From Nectonema munidae (Eukaryota > Nematomorpha > Nectonematoida > Nectonematidae), in the NCBI GenBank assembly GCA_030549495.1, contig JAUIRK010001056.1, positions 372,001 through 436,000 on the forward strand: 64,000 nucleotides of DNA. The letters run 5' to 3'. The first letter of the stretch is position 1; each line of letters begins with the position of its first letter. Both the position numbers and the translations under genes were made by a program. The notes below the pieces were generated by a model. The model worked only from the letters and a program-made list of their open reading frames with translations. It was not told the DNA's origin and searched no databases. This document shows positions 36,431 to 46,472 of the stretch, in pieces.

Positions 36431-37499
36431 TCTAAGAATGATATGGCATTTGAATAAGTTTTGTGGATGATGAAAAAATTTAGCATGATGATGATGAATA
36501 TTAATAATAATTTTGGCGATTAGGCTCCCCTCGTGAGTAGGGCTGATAGATCACGAGATTTTTTCCAAAATTTGCTATCATTTGAAATTCTGAGCTTCTA
36601 AATCTTTAATTTAGCCTAACTTGATATATTCTCTAGGTTCTCATTAGCCTAAGTTTATCAATTTTTTAGATGTTTACTTTTTATTAATAGGTAGAGTTCT
36701 CCAGGTGAAACTTTAGCCTAAATCTAGTTTCATATTGAGCTAGTTTTTGTATACCTTTCCCTAATTGTATTTACAAGTTTCTGATTTTGACAGTGTGGGA
36801 CATTTGTCAAGTTGACTTTTGCTCAGTTAATAATCGTAAAAAAAGTCATTTAGACAGTCATGAAGCTTTCACAAGAAGACAAAATTTCTGCAATGCTTAA
36901 ATTTGTATAACAAAATAATCCCATAAAATCTATCTAACTATTTACCGTAAGGTGTGGCGTTTAATCCGCCAATTTCTACCCACAATTAATTGATTTAAAA
37001 CGAGGATACGGGGCATCTATGTAAACAGAATTTGACTGATAGGAAGAGAAAATTTGAAATATGAAAATGTGTGAACGAAAATAGGCAAAACGCATAAAAT
37101 ATAGCACCAGCAGATATCGAGGAATTCCATGAAAACGATTTCTTCACTTATTATTTATCTTATACAAAGGTTATTTACAATTATATTTAACTTATATCAA
37201 TACTGTGTAATAAATATTCCATTCTTGAAGCTCAGCGTTTCTGAAGTTACTGCGCTGATTCTCTGGGCAGCAACAACTTTATTGTATTGATTCTAATACT
37301 ATTTTTTAACTTTCTGAATCCAAATATGAAGCCTAATTTTTTCTCCAACATACAGATTTTCTGCAATCCAATATTTTCAATATTTAGCTCGTTTCCTTTA
37401 TATTTTTTCACAAACACTGAACAAGGTTTCATGATTATTTACTAAAATATAAAAAAAACAGAGGATTAGTAAAAAAAGAATATAATGTTGACTTGCCAA
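36431..37499. other. AT-rich intergenic DNA
   Basis: Nothing recognised. Confidence 0.45.
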
Positions 37500-38230
37500 T
37501 TCTGTCAAGAATTTTTTCTTATAACTCTTGCTAGCATGTAATTTTTTATGTTAATCTCTCTTCTTTGTCCAGCAGTAGTCTGCCATCATATTTAGAAAAT
37601 GAAGTTCTACACTCATATTGCATTCTATAATTCAAAAAATGTAAGCAATATCCTTGATACCAATTCTTTATAGTTTTGCCTTCGTTTTTATTTCCAAGAA
37701 AATTTTGTATGACTGTCAGAAAATACAACCAAGCAATCTTCTTTCTCTCAACCATCTTTCTAACAAAGTCAGCATCTTTGACGCAAGAGAACGGATTTGT
37801 GGACCATCGAATTCACCTGCTTTAATCTTCTCATATGACAAAGCTTGGAAAGTAGATCCTATAGATTTTGAAAGCAATCACTATTAAAGCTCAGCGCCTT
37901 TATAAATTGTTTTGTGAAAAAATGATTCCCTCTCTTGGAACAAAAGGATCATGTTCAACGTTTGGCTTGCCTGCTACAAGAGTCTATTGAATATACTATT
38001 TCTCACATATCCCGTGTTGATCTCTGTCTCGATTGAAGCACATACAAAGAAAGCAAGTAAACTTTGTAAAACCGATGTTCACTGAAAAGGAAAATAACAT
38101 ACTAGATCGGCACAAATTATCCAGTTATAGTGCGAATATTTCAATTTGTCAATACCAAACTCAATGTCGTTATGAATTCTTTCAAATGTTCAACTGAAAC
38201 AGAACCAAATATATTCTTATTTAAAAATTG
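37500..38230 (-). pseudogene. Eroded copy of an arthropod-wide repeated coding family (GxFxGPQIR motif), probably element-derived
   Basis: The minus strand retains, in order, pieces recognisable as one family: KYSHYNWIICADL, then YEKIKAGEFDGPQIRS, WLYFLTVIQNFLGN, NMSVELHFL and ADYCWTKKRD. Many arthropod gene sets contain large numbers of uncharacterised proteins with the text (G/I)xFxGPQIRKL, NFLGN, MSxKxHFL and ADYCWxxKRD in this order. Their high copy number suggests a mobile origin, which I cannot name with confidence. This copy is broken in many places and is a fossil with no coding capacity. Its 5' limit is approximate. Confidence 0.65.
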
Positions 38231-40281
38231 TTTTTGAAAGAATAAAATTATAAAGTTCAAAAAAATTCACTGATATACCTTTTACAAAGATTTAATCCAA
38301 AAATTATTTAATTTAAGTAAAAAATAAGTAAAATAGTTTAACTAAAACTAAATATTATTTAAATTGCAAATTAAAAAAATACTAAAGCATTAACCAAAAA
38401 ACATTATTTTTAGAATCTGTAAAGAAAATTCACTGCTATAAGTATGTTCCTGAAAATAATAGCTTACACTTTGGATGCTGAATATCCACGTTAGCGGATT
38501 TAAACACGAGTGTTTACGGTAATTAAAGAGTTAACTAATTATAAAAGAAAAATATCTGATTAATTTTTTATAAAATTTCAAATGATATATTTATTTTTAA
38601 ACAAATTTCATGTAAAGTTTTTTTTGGAAAAAAACACAAAAAAATATTTACGCTATTTTATGTTTACATAGGCAAGTATACCGTCTTTCTATGAAACTAT
38701 TTTTAAACTACTAGATAAAATTAATTATTAGATACGTCAAAATTCGTATTCTTTATTGATTAGGAGTGTATTGAGTTTTGCCTATAAGCCAATTAGATTA
38801 GATTCTAATTATCAATTTCTAATTTTCAATTAGATCCAAAAGTTGCATCATGAAAATCATAGTAACTCAATCATGAGCGAATTGCCCACTTTCTGGCGAA
38901 ATGCAATCCATGTGGGGCAGGGCGTATATTCAGCGTGTGCTAGGTGTGCGGCGAATACCCTGAATAAAAGCCGATAATAATGTCATATTGATTTTGCTCA
39001 ATACTTGCGATAGACAACATAAATTAAATAATCAGTATTGGCTAGTTTGTGTAGATAATTTCTTTATACTTCATGCCTTACCTAACGTCTATCTACTTGT
39101 TGCAACATAAGCTCTACTTTCAAGTTTGATTGACTAATCATTATGTGATTTTATTGGTTCATCAGTAATCACTCATTCTCTAATCTATACATCATTCAAA
39201 GTTCTAAGTCCAAAAATGTATCTCAGCAAAGTCTTATTTCAAAAGCGCCCTCCGTATCCATTTTATATTCTTCTGGAGAGAGATCTGGAATAAAGAGAGT
39301 GAAAAATCATAGTTGGTAAAAAGCAGAGTGTAAATCCCCACAAAGTAAATACATGAGAAAATAATATGAGCTTCCTATTTTATTGGTTTAATATCCCTAT
39401 TATGCGTGTAGTATTTTATTGGCTATCTCTCTTCTATGTCTTATATAAGTATCAGAGAGCTAGAATATCCGCGTTTCTAAGAACTTAAGATTCCAACATT
39501 TCATTCTTATTCATAACTTTTTGCTTAGCTTTTTAATTTGAATAATTTTGGCTCCAAGATAAGTTACTATACTTCTCGGTTATATAACAAATTTCTTTTG
39601 GAAAAATAAATTAACATAAGACAGCTGATGTCCAGTTTGCTTTTTATTTCTTTTTCTTCCAAGTTTTTCAAACCAAGCCACATTACGAGTTTTCACTATT
39701 TCCAATAAATATTTCATTGCGTTTTATGATTCAACGAAGTAATAAATTTTAACACGCTTACCAGGATCGAGAGATACGTACTTTTTACTGGTTTTTTAAG
39801 CTAAATTTAAAGTATGATATTTTCCATATTTATGCCATTAAACACAAATAGCTATAAAGTTTATTTTGTTATAATGCTTAAACCTATCATGTAAAAACGT
39901 TTACTTATAAAGAAAATGACACATTATCACCAGCAATATTTCTATACATCATAAGATTTAAACTATTTAAAATACAGATTCCATGTTCTTTTTTATAATG
40001 CCGTAAATAAAAATAAGTATTAGACTAAAGTGTGAAGTTTTTAATTTGTTTTTCGGTATGAATACCTATTGATTCATAAACAAAGTTTTAACAACGTATA
40101 TAGGCTTTATTAAGCATTTATAAGCTTGTCAACTTTTCAAAAGATGTTAGCAGTACCTTGAAGTTGCTTTTGAAAATTTTAAGGGGCGAGTGCAAAGTTA
40201 CGCATAACAAAAATGATTTTTTCTTCGTTAAAACAAAGAAATAAAACATTTCCACGATAAAGGAAGTAAGCACTTCTTATT
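38231..40281. other. AT-rich intergenic DNA left of the GAA array
   Basis: No gene or known element recognised. 38860-38980 and 39230-39300 are slightly richer in GC but have no coding signal. Confidence 0.45.
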
Positions 40282-42934
40282 GAAGAAGAAGAAGAAGAAG
40301 AAGAAGAAGAAGAAGAAGAAGAAGAAGAAGAAGAAGAAGAAGAAGAAGAAGAAGAAGAAGAAGAAGAAGAAGAAGAAGAAGAAGAAGAAGAAGAAGAAGA
40401 AGAAGAAGAAGAAGAAGAAGAAGAAGAAGAAGAAGAAGAAGAAGAAGAAGAAGAAGAAGAAGAAGAAGAAGAAGAAGAAGAAGAAGAAGAAGAAGAAGAA
40501 GAAGAAGAAGAAGAAGAAGAAGAAGAAGAAGAAGAAGAAGAAGAAGAAGAAGAAGAAGAAGAAGAAGAAGAAGAAGAAGAAGAAGAAGAAGAAGAAGAAG
40601 AAGAAGAAGAAGAAGAAGAAGAAGAAGAAGAAGAAGAAGAAGAAGAAGAAGAAGAAGAAGAAGAAGAAGAAGAAGAAGAAGAAGAAGAAGAAGAAGAAGA
40701 AGAAGAAGAAGAAGAAGAAGAAGAAGAAGAAGAAGAAGAAGAAGAAGAAGAAGAAGAAGAAGAAGAAGAAGAAGAAGAAGAAGAAGAAGAAGAAGAAGAA
40801 GAAGAAGAAGAAGAAGAAGAAGAAGAAGAAGAAGAAGAAGAAGAAGAAGAAGAAGAAGAAGAAGAAGAAGAAGAAGAAGAAGAAGAAGAAGAAGAAGAAG
40901 AAGAAGAAGAAGAAGAAGAAGAAGAAGAAGAAGAAGAAGAAGAAGAAGAAGAAGAAGAAGAAGAAGAAGAAGAAGAAGAAGAAGAAGAAGAAGAAGAAGA
41001 AGAAGAAGAAGAAGAAGAAGAAGAAGAAGAAGAAGAAGAAGAAGAAGAAGAAGAAGAAGAAGAAGAAGAAGAAGAAGAAGAAGAAGAAGAAGAAGAAGAA
41101 GAAGAAGAAGAAGAAGAAGAAGAAGAAGAAGAAGAAGAAGAAGAAGAAGAAGAAGAAGAAGAAGAAGAAGAAGAAGAAGAAGAAGAAGAAGAAGAAGAAG
41201 AAGAAGAAGAAGAAGAAGAAGAAGAAGAAGAAGAAGAAGAAGAAGAAGAAGAAGAAGAAGAAGAAGAAGAAGAAGAAGAAGAAGAAGAAGAAGAAGAAGA
41301 AGAAGAAGAAGAAGAAGAAGAAGAAGAAGAAGAAGAAGAAGAAGAAGAAGAAGAAGAAGAAGAAGAAGAAGAAGAAGAAGAAGAAGAAGAAGAAGAAGAA
41401 GAAGAAGAAGAAGAAGAAGAAGAAGAAGAAGAAGAAGAAGAAGAAGAAGAAGAAGAAGAAGAAGAAGAAGAAGAAGAAGAAGAAGAAGAAGAAGAAGAAG
41501 AAGAAGAAGAAGAAGAAGAAGAAGAAGAAGAAGAAGAAGAAGAAGAAGAAGAAGAAGAAGAAGAAGAAGAAGAAGAAGAAGAAGAAGAAGAAGAAGAAGA
41601 AGAAGAAGAAGAAGAAGAAGAAGAAGAAGAAGAAGAAGAAGAAGAAGAAGAAGAAGAAGAAGAAGAAGAAGAAGAAGAAGAAGAAGAAGAAGAAGAAGAA
41701 GAAGAAGAAGAAGAAGAAGAAGAAGAAGAAGAAGAAGAAGAAGAAGAAGAAGAAGAAGAAGAAGAAGAAGAAGAAGAAGAAGAAGAAGAAGAAGAAGAAG
41801 AAGAAGAAGAAGAAGAAGAAGAAGAAGAAGAAGAAGAAGAAGAAGAAGAAGAAGAAGAAGAAGAAGAAGAAGAAGAAGAAGAAGAAGAAGAAGAAGAAGA
41901 AGAAGAAGAAGAAGAAGAAGAAGAAGAAGAAGAAGAAGAAGAAGAAGAAGAAGAAGAAGAAGAAGAAGAAGAAGAAGAAGAAGAAGAAGAAGAAGAAGAA
42001 GAAGAAGAAGAAGAAGAAGAAGAAGAAGAAGAAGAAGAAGAAGAAGAAGAAGAAGAAGAAGAAGAAGAAGAAGAAGAAGAAGAAGAAGAAGAAGAAGAAG
42101 AAGAAGAAGAAGAAGAAGAAGAAGAAGAAGAAGAAGAAGAAGAAGAAGAAGAAGAAGAAGAAGAAGAAGAAGAAGAAGAAGAAGAAGAAGAAGAAGAAGA
42201 AGAAGAAGAAGAAGAAGAAGAAGAAGAAGAAGAAGAAGAAGAAGAAGAAGAAGAAGAAGAAGAAGAAGAAGAAGAAGAAGAAGAAGAAGAAGAAGAAGAA
42301 GAAGAAGAAGAAGAAGAAGAAGAAGAAGAAGAAGAAGAAGAAGAAGAAGAAGAAGAAGAAGAAGAAGAAGAAGAAGAAGAAGAAGAAGAAGAAGAAGAAG
42401 AAGAAGAAGAAGAAGAAGAAGAAGAAGAAGAAGAAGAAGAAGAAGAAGAAGAAGAAGAAGAAGAAGAAGAAGAAGAAGAAGAAGAAGAAGAAGAAGAAGA
42501 AGAAGAAGAAGAAGAAGAAGAAGAAGAAGAAGAAGAAGAAGAAGAAGAAGAAGAAGAAGAAGAAGAAGAAGAAGAAGAAGAAGAAGAAGAAGAAGAAGAA
42601 GAAGAAGAAGAAGAAGAAGAAGAAGAAGAAGAAAGAAGAAGAAGAAGAAGAAGAAGAAGAAGAAGAAGAAGAAGAAGAAGAAGAAGAAGAAGAAGAAGAA
42701 GAAGAAGAAGAAGAAGAAGAAGAAGAAGAAGAAGAAGAAGAAGAAGAAGAAGAAGAAGAAGAAGAAGAAGAAGAAGAAGAAGAAGAAGAAGAAGAAGAAG
42801 AAGAAGAAGAAGAAGAAGAAGAAGAAGAAGAAGAAGAAGAAGAAGAAGAAGAAGAAGAAGAAGAAGAAGAAGAAGAAGAAGAAGAAGAAGAAGAAGAAGA
42901 AGAAGAAGAAGAAGAAGAAGAAGAAGAAGAAGAA
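40282..42934 (+). repeat. Giant, almost pure (GAA)n microsatellite, 2653 bp
   Basis: Counting along the lines gives 784 perfect GAA triplets (40282-42633), one extra A at 42634, then 100 further perfect triplets to 42934: 884 units in all and no other interruption. The left border is cttcttattgaag and the right border gaagaactttattc. On the minus strand the right border reads gaataaagttcttc, the usual look of a LINE 3' end running into a short tandem tail. Long purine-pyrimidine GAA/TTC tracts are known to form triplex (H-DNA) and to silence or block transcription, as in the human FXN expansion. Open frames of about 900 codons across the array are an artefact of stop-free repeats. Confidence 0.98.
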
Positions 42935-43198
42935 CTTTATTCAAAACATTAACAGGATCATTAACCCATTTACGGCCAATGTTCCTATTTTGGAACATAA
43001 GTAATTTCATCTTCGTCTGCTTTTTTCAATGACTTTGAATATGAATCGTCTGCTTTTTTTAAGATATCGTCTGCTTTGCTTGGCCTTAAATGGGTTAATA
43101 AAAAGAAAGTACATATTTTTGTATAGATCAAAATTAGTAAAATTAGAGATAAAATTTCATTGATGAGGTTAGCTTCCAAAGATTTATATAAACCGCTT
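42935..43198 (-). mobile_element. Probable LINE 3' end feeding the GAA array, split by a MITE
   Basis: On the minus strand 43198-43099 reads INEILSLILLILIYTKICTFF, a hydrophobic run of the kind that ends several LINE ORF2 proteins or their 3' UTRs. It resumes after the MITE as gttaatgttttgaataaag and then the (CTT)n array. The MITE's TTAA lies exactly within this segment. The assignment to a LINE is inference from the AATAAAG-plus-tandem-tail layout; no RT motif is present in the 260 bp. Confidence 0.4.
42961..43098. mobile_element. TTAA-flanked MITE, family A copy 2
   Basis: TTAA at both ends, left end cccatttacggccaa, right end ttggccttaaatggg. It contains the tcgtctgc motif three times and the palindrome gttcctattttggaac. 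It is in the opposite orientation to copy 1 and lies 26 bp from the end of the GAA array. Confidence 0.88.
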
Positions 43199-45071
43199 TA
43201 GGAAATCATTGAGCAACGCAATCATAATAAAGATTCAAAGACCTCTTTTGGCAAAATTTTTGCTATACAGAAGAAAAGAATGTCGCTTATATATAAAAAT
43301 AAATATTTAGTTCTTTATTTTTAAATATTTCATAGCACAGAAGTTTTAAGTTATTTGATTTTTGAAATTTTTTAAATTATACGTACGCCTTACTTCCAAT
43401 CTTACGATACGCCAATGATGTGTGAAATTTTTTAGAAAATATTTCACTATTGTATATAAACTACTTTTTACATAAGAATTTAATAAAATCAGAATTTCGA
43501 TTAAAATAAAATCTTTTCTGATGATAAATCTCAGCTGAAAAAAAGGTATTCTTCAGAATTAAGTATTTGTTTGACCTCTAAATAGAAGAAAGAGCAGTGA
43601 ATCCTTTTTTATGTAATATGGAGGAATCTATAAAAGAAAATTTTTAGGAAGGTTGAATATAAATGGAATTAAGAGTTAAATTAACATTTGAAAAAAGGGT
43701 GAACGATTTTGGGCATATTTTTACTTATTTTGAATTTTTAAGATTTTCATTGGGCGTTTTAGAGAAAAAGGTTGACAAACCCTGATGTAAATGATCAAGG
43801 TAAAGTACAGTCACTATATACTTTGGTAGAAAGTTCTTACTTTTTCCTTTCATTGCAAATGAAGAATTGAATCACAAAATGCTTGTGAATGACGTGAAAT
43901 GGTGCGTATCTCAAATATTTGAGAAGCATTTGATAAACGCCTCACCATTGAACCTTTCTTTAGTAAGTTTGGGTAGACGTAAAATACAATAAACATTTGC
44001 ACACACTTTAGATCTCTATGACATCCTATTTCAGCAAGTTTATCTTGGAAGTATGAAGGAGTGCTGCTATATTGACACAAAAGTGATTTTTATCTCCACT
44101 TTCACAAAGTAATTAGGTTAATCGTGAGAGAGTCTGCCTTCATTCACTTCTAGAGAAACGCTATCGACCCTACTTTTCAATTCACTCATCTTTCATGAAA
44201 TATTTGATGGATCTAGTAAGCAAAGTAACTTCATCATTTTTAAGATACACAACTCCTAGTTCAAGGTTTTGACGGGCATGACTCTTTGACATTTATTGTC
44301 GAACTATCTTAAGGTCACCTACCTGCCAAGTTAATAATCTTATAAGACTTTAGGGGACTTTCCCAAAATTGTAGTATATTTTATACAAATATGATTTCAA
44401 GAAAAAAAATACTTTTTAGTTATTTGCGTGTGGTATTAATATGTGTGGCTTCAATATGATTTGAGAAATAAGAAAATTTTAATTATAGGAAAATTAATTA
44501 TTTAATTAAAAAAAAAATAAGAAATTCATCTTAAATAATGATAATATTTCAAATGGTAATAGTAAAATATGAATTGCCATTTTAAATAATCGAGCAGTAA
44601 AAAATCATAATTAAATTTAAATCAAATATACATTGTTGAAAATCGTTTGAGACAAGGAGAAAAGCTCGCAGTCATTGACAATTCGCTAAAGATTTATAGT
44701 CAATGGACAAGAGAGTTTGAAAGACGCTCTGAGAGAAGACAGTTTTTAAAAACAGGAGTTTCGATATGGAATTACCTTCAAAAAATTACATTTTTGCACA
44801 TTTTCAGGCTCTTACTTCTTTTGAAATATTAAATTTCCCTTAGTGACGTAGCTAGCAATTTGAATCACGGGGTCCAAAACATTTAGGAATGGTGAGGGGT
44901 GAGTGTGGGGAATGTGAGTCAAACATACCGAAGGAAGGGGGGGGGGGGGGGGGAGGGGCGTGGCGTATTTTACTAAAAATAATATTGCAAAGTGTTGAGA
45001 GTGTAAATAAAGAAATGTTTTTCATATTAACATCCTATTTTCTTGACGTATCATTATAGCTACAGAGAAAG
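43199..45071. other. AT-rich intergenic DNA with a poly-G tract
   Basis: The minus-strand frame 43850-44080 (FQDKLAEIGCHRDLKCVQM) looks somewhat coding-like but is unrecognised. At 44850-44965 GC-rich text (gtgacgtagctagc, then 17 G at 44937-44953) resembles terminal sequence of an unidentified DNA element. Nothing else recognised. Confidence 0.4.
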
Positions 45072-45751
45072 GTTACGGTCTAAGCACCACTTTCTCAAAT
45101 CTCACTGAGGTTTTTCTTCTTACTTTGTCAGATTCGGATAGGGGAGGGGCTCTGGTGTGGTATCAGTACCCGTGCTAAAAAGATTATTTGGGGGGGAGGG
45201 GGGGGGGGCTGAGAAGGGGCAATAAAAATTTACATTATGGAAAAAATTTATTATCTTATCAGAAGAGGGCGCTAAAAGTACTATATAAATTACAAAAACA
45301 AATTGTTATAAAGGCATTTATCATTTTCAAACAGTTTTGTTTCTAATATATGGCATAAATGTTCTCAAAGTTACTTGCACAGCTATATGTTTTTATAATT
45401 TTTTCTTAAGTTAAGACACTTGGGGCAAGTTGGAAATTTTCAGAGGGGGGGGGGCAAAAAATTAAACTGGGGGGAGGGGCACTTGCCCCAAAAATGGGCT
45501 CTGTGTGGTATACTATAATATTCGTGATGTAGAGTTCTTTGATAACATTTTCCTTTTTAATTATCGTGTCATTTCCTTTTGTATTCACTCTATTCAATTT
45601 AACAAATGAGTTACCGGACCTTGTTTGTCATTTTTTTTAACTTTTTTGGCCCTTTGTGAGTTTGGTTGTACCAGCTTTAGATTAAGATCCATTCACACTC
45701 ATGTCCTTCGATAAAGGTATTGGTATAGATTTTGCTTTGCACCCATGCACA
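45072..45751 (-). repeat. Dispersed repeat, copy 2, interrupted by a 350-bp insertion
   Basis: The two outer parts (45072-45163 and 45496-45751) are the reverse complement of 3909-4235 in order. The middle is foreign. Flanking the insertion, gggctctg(g)tgtggtat is present twice (45147-45163 and 45496-45511), as expected for a duplicated target site of about 16 bp. Confidence 0.7.
45164..45495. mobile_element. Insertion with G-rich interior inside the dispersed repeat
   Basis: About 332-348 bp, flanked by a 16-17-bp direct repeat. It begins cagtacccgtgctaaaaag, contains G tracts of 7 and 11 (45190-45208) and 10 (45445-45454), and ends with a perfect 10-bp inverted pair, tggggcaagt (45421-45430) and acttgcccca (45481-45490). 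Long target duplications favour a retroposed sequence, but I see neither Pol III boxes nor a poly(A) tail. Class unknown. Confidence 0.55.
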
Positions 45752-46338
45752 TTGGAACAGATATCTTCGAAAAAGATTCTAGAACTTCCAGAGAAAAAAT
45801 AGCTAAACTTTAAACAATAATCGTATCTTTATTGGTATTAGTTAATTATATTTTCTAGATTCACATCTGCTATGAGGAGAGGGAGGTCCCGGACAAATCT
45901 AATATTGTTAGTACTATATTGTTTTCGAATTGAACGTTTTAAACTAAATTCTATACTTGTGGTTAAGAGTAAATTTTTTTTTCAGGACTTCAAGAGATCA
46001 AATTTAAAGAATGGCCTTTTCTTGACGTGGATCATTTTTCTCATTTTTGCTCAAATAAAGGTACCCTATTTTTCCATTATTTTGCCCTCATTTTTAAAGT
46101 GATTTGTTTTCGTATACGCTAAAATAATTTTTTTTGAAAAGTCTAACTTCTGACTTATTCATTTTAAATTGTTCCTGATTTTATATGCGTGGTACTTTAT
46201 GTTTAAAACCATATAATTTATCATGCCAATTTTACCAAAGAGTACATTTATTAGGATATTAATCTATTATTCCAGCACAATAAAAGAATGTCAAGAATCT
46301 CTTATCAATCTTGTCTGCTTTTTCTTGGATTGAATGAG
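45752..46338. other. Intergenic DNA, nothing recognised
   Basis: The plus-strand frame 45872-46102 is short and lacks recognisable motifs. Confidence 0.4.
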
Positions 46339-46472
46339 TTAATCCTATAACGACAAAAATAATCAGGCGATTTCTGATGTAAAGCAGATCTAATATATTA
46401 AAAAGCATATAAAAGTGAACACGGTTTTATTGTAAAGTCGTTAAGAGTTGACAAGAGTCGTTACACGGTTAA
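46339..46472. mobile_element. TTAA-flanked MITE, family B copy 2
   Basis: TTAA at 46339-46342 and 46469-46472. The ends are tcctataacgac and gtcgttacacgg. The interior, aataatcaggcgatttctga and tgtaaagcagatc, follows the copy at 15.26 kb closely (aataatcagacgatatctag, tgtaaagcagaag). This copy has both ends. Confidence 0.75.

Noticed and set aside
40179-43010. Open frames of about 890 and 943 codons (poly-Lys/Glu on plus; poly-Leu/Ser on minus) over the GAA array
   Set aside because: A GAA repeat contains no stop in any frame, so length has no meaning here. The change of residue within each frame is just the single extra A at 42634.
42985-43179. Repeated peptide MKLLMFQNRNIGRKWV (35126 and minus strand near 43010) as a shared protein domain
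   Set aside because: It is the translation of one end of the family A MITE.
43850-44080. Minus-strand frame with FQDKLAEIGCHRDLKCVQM as a gene
   Set aside because: It is short, has no splice-supported extension and resembles no family I know. Kept only as a note in the surrounding entry.
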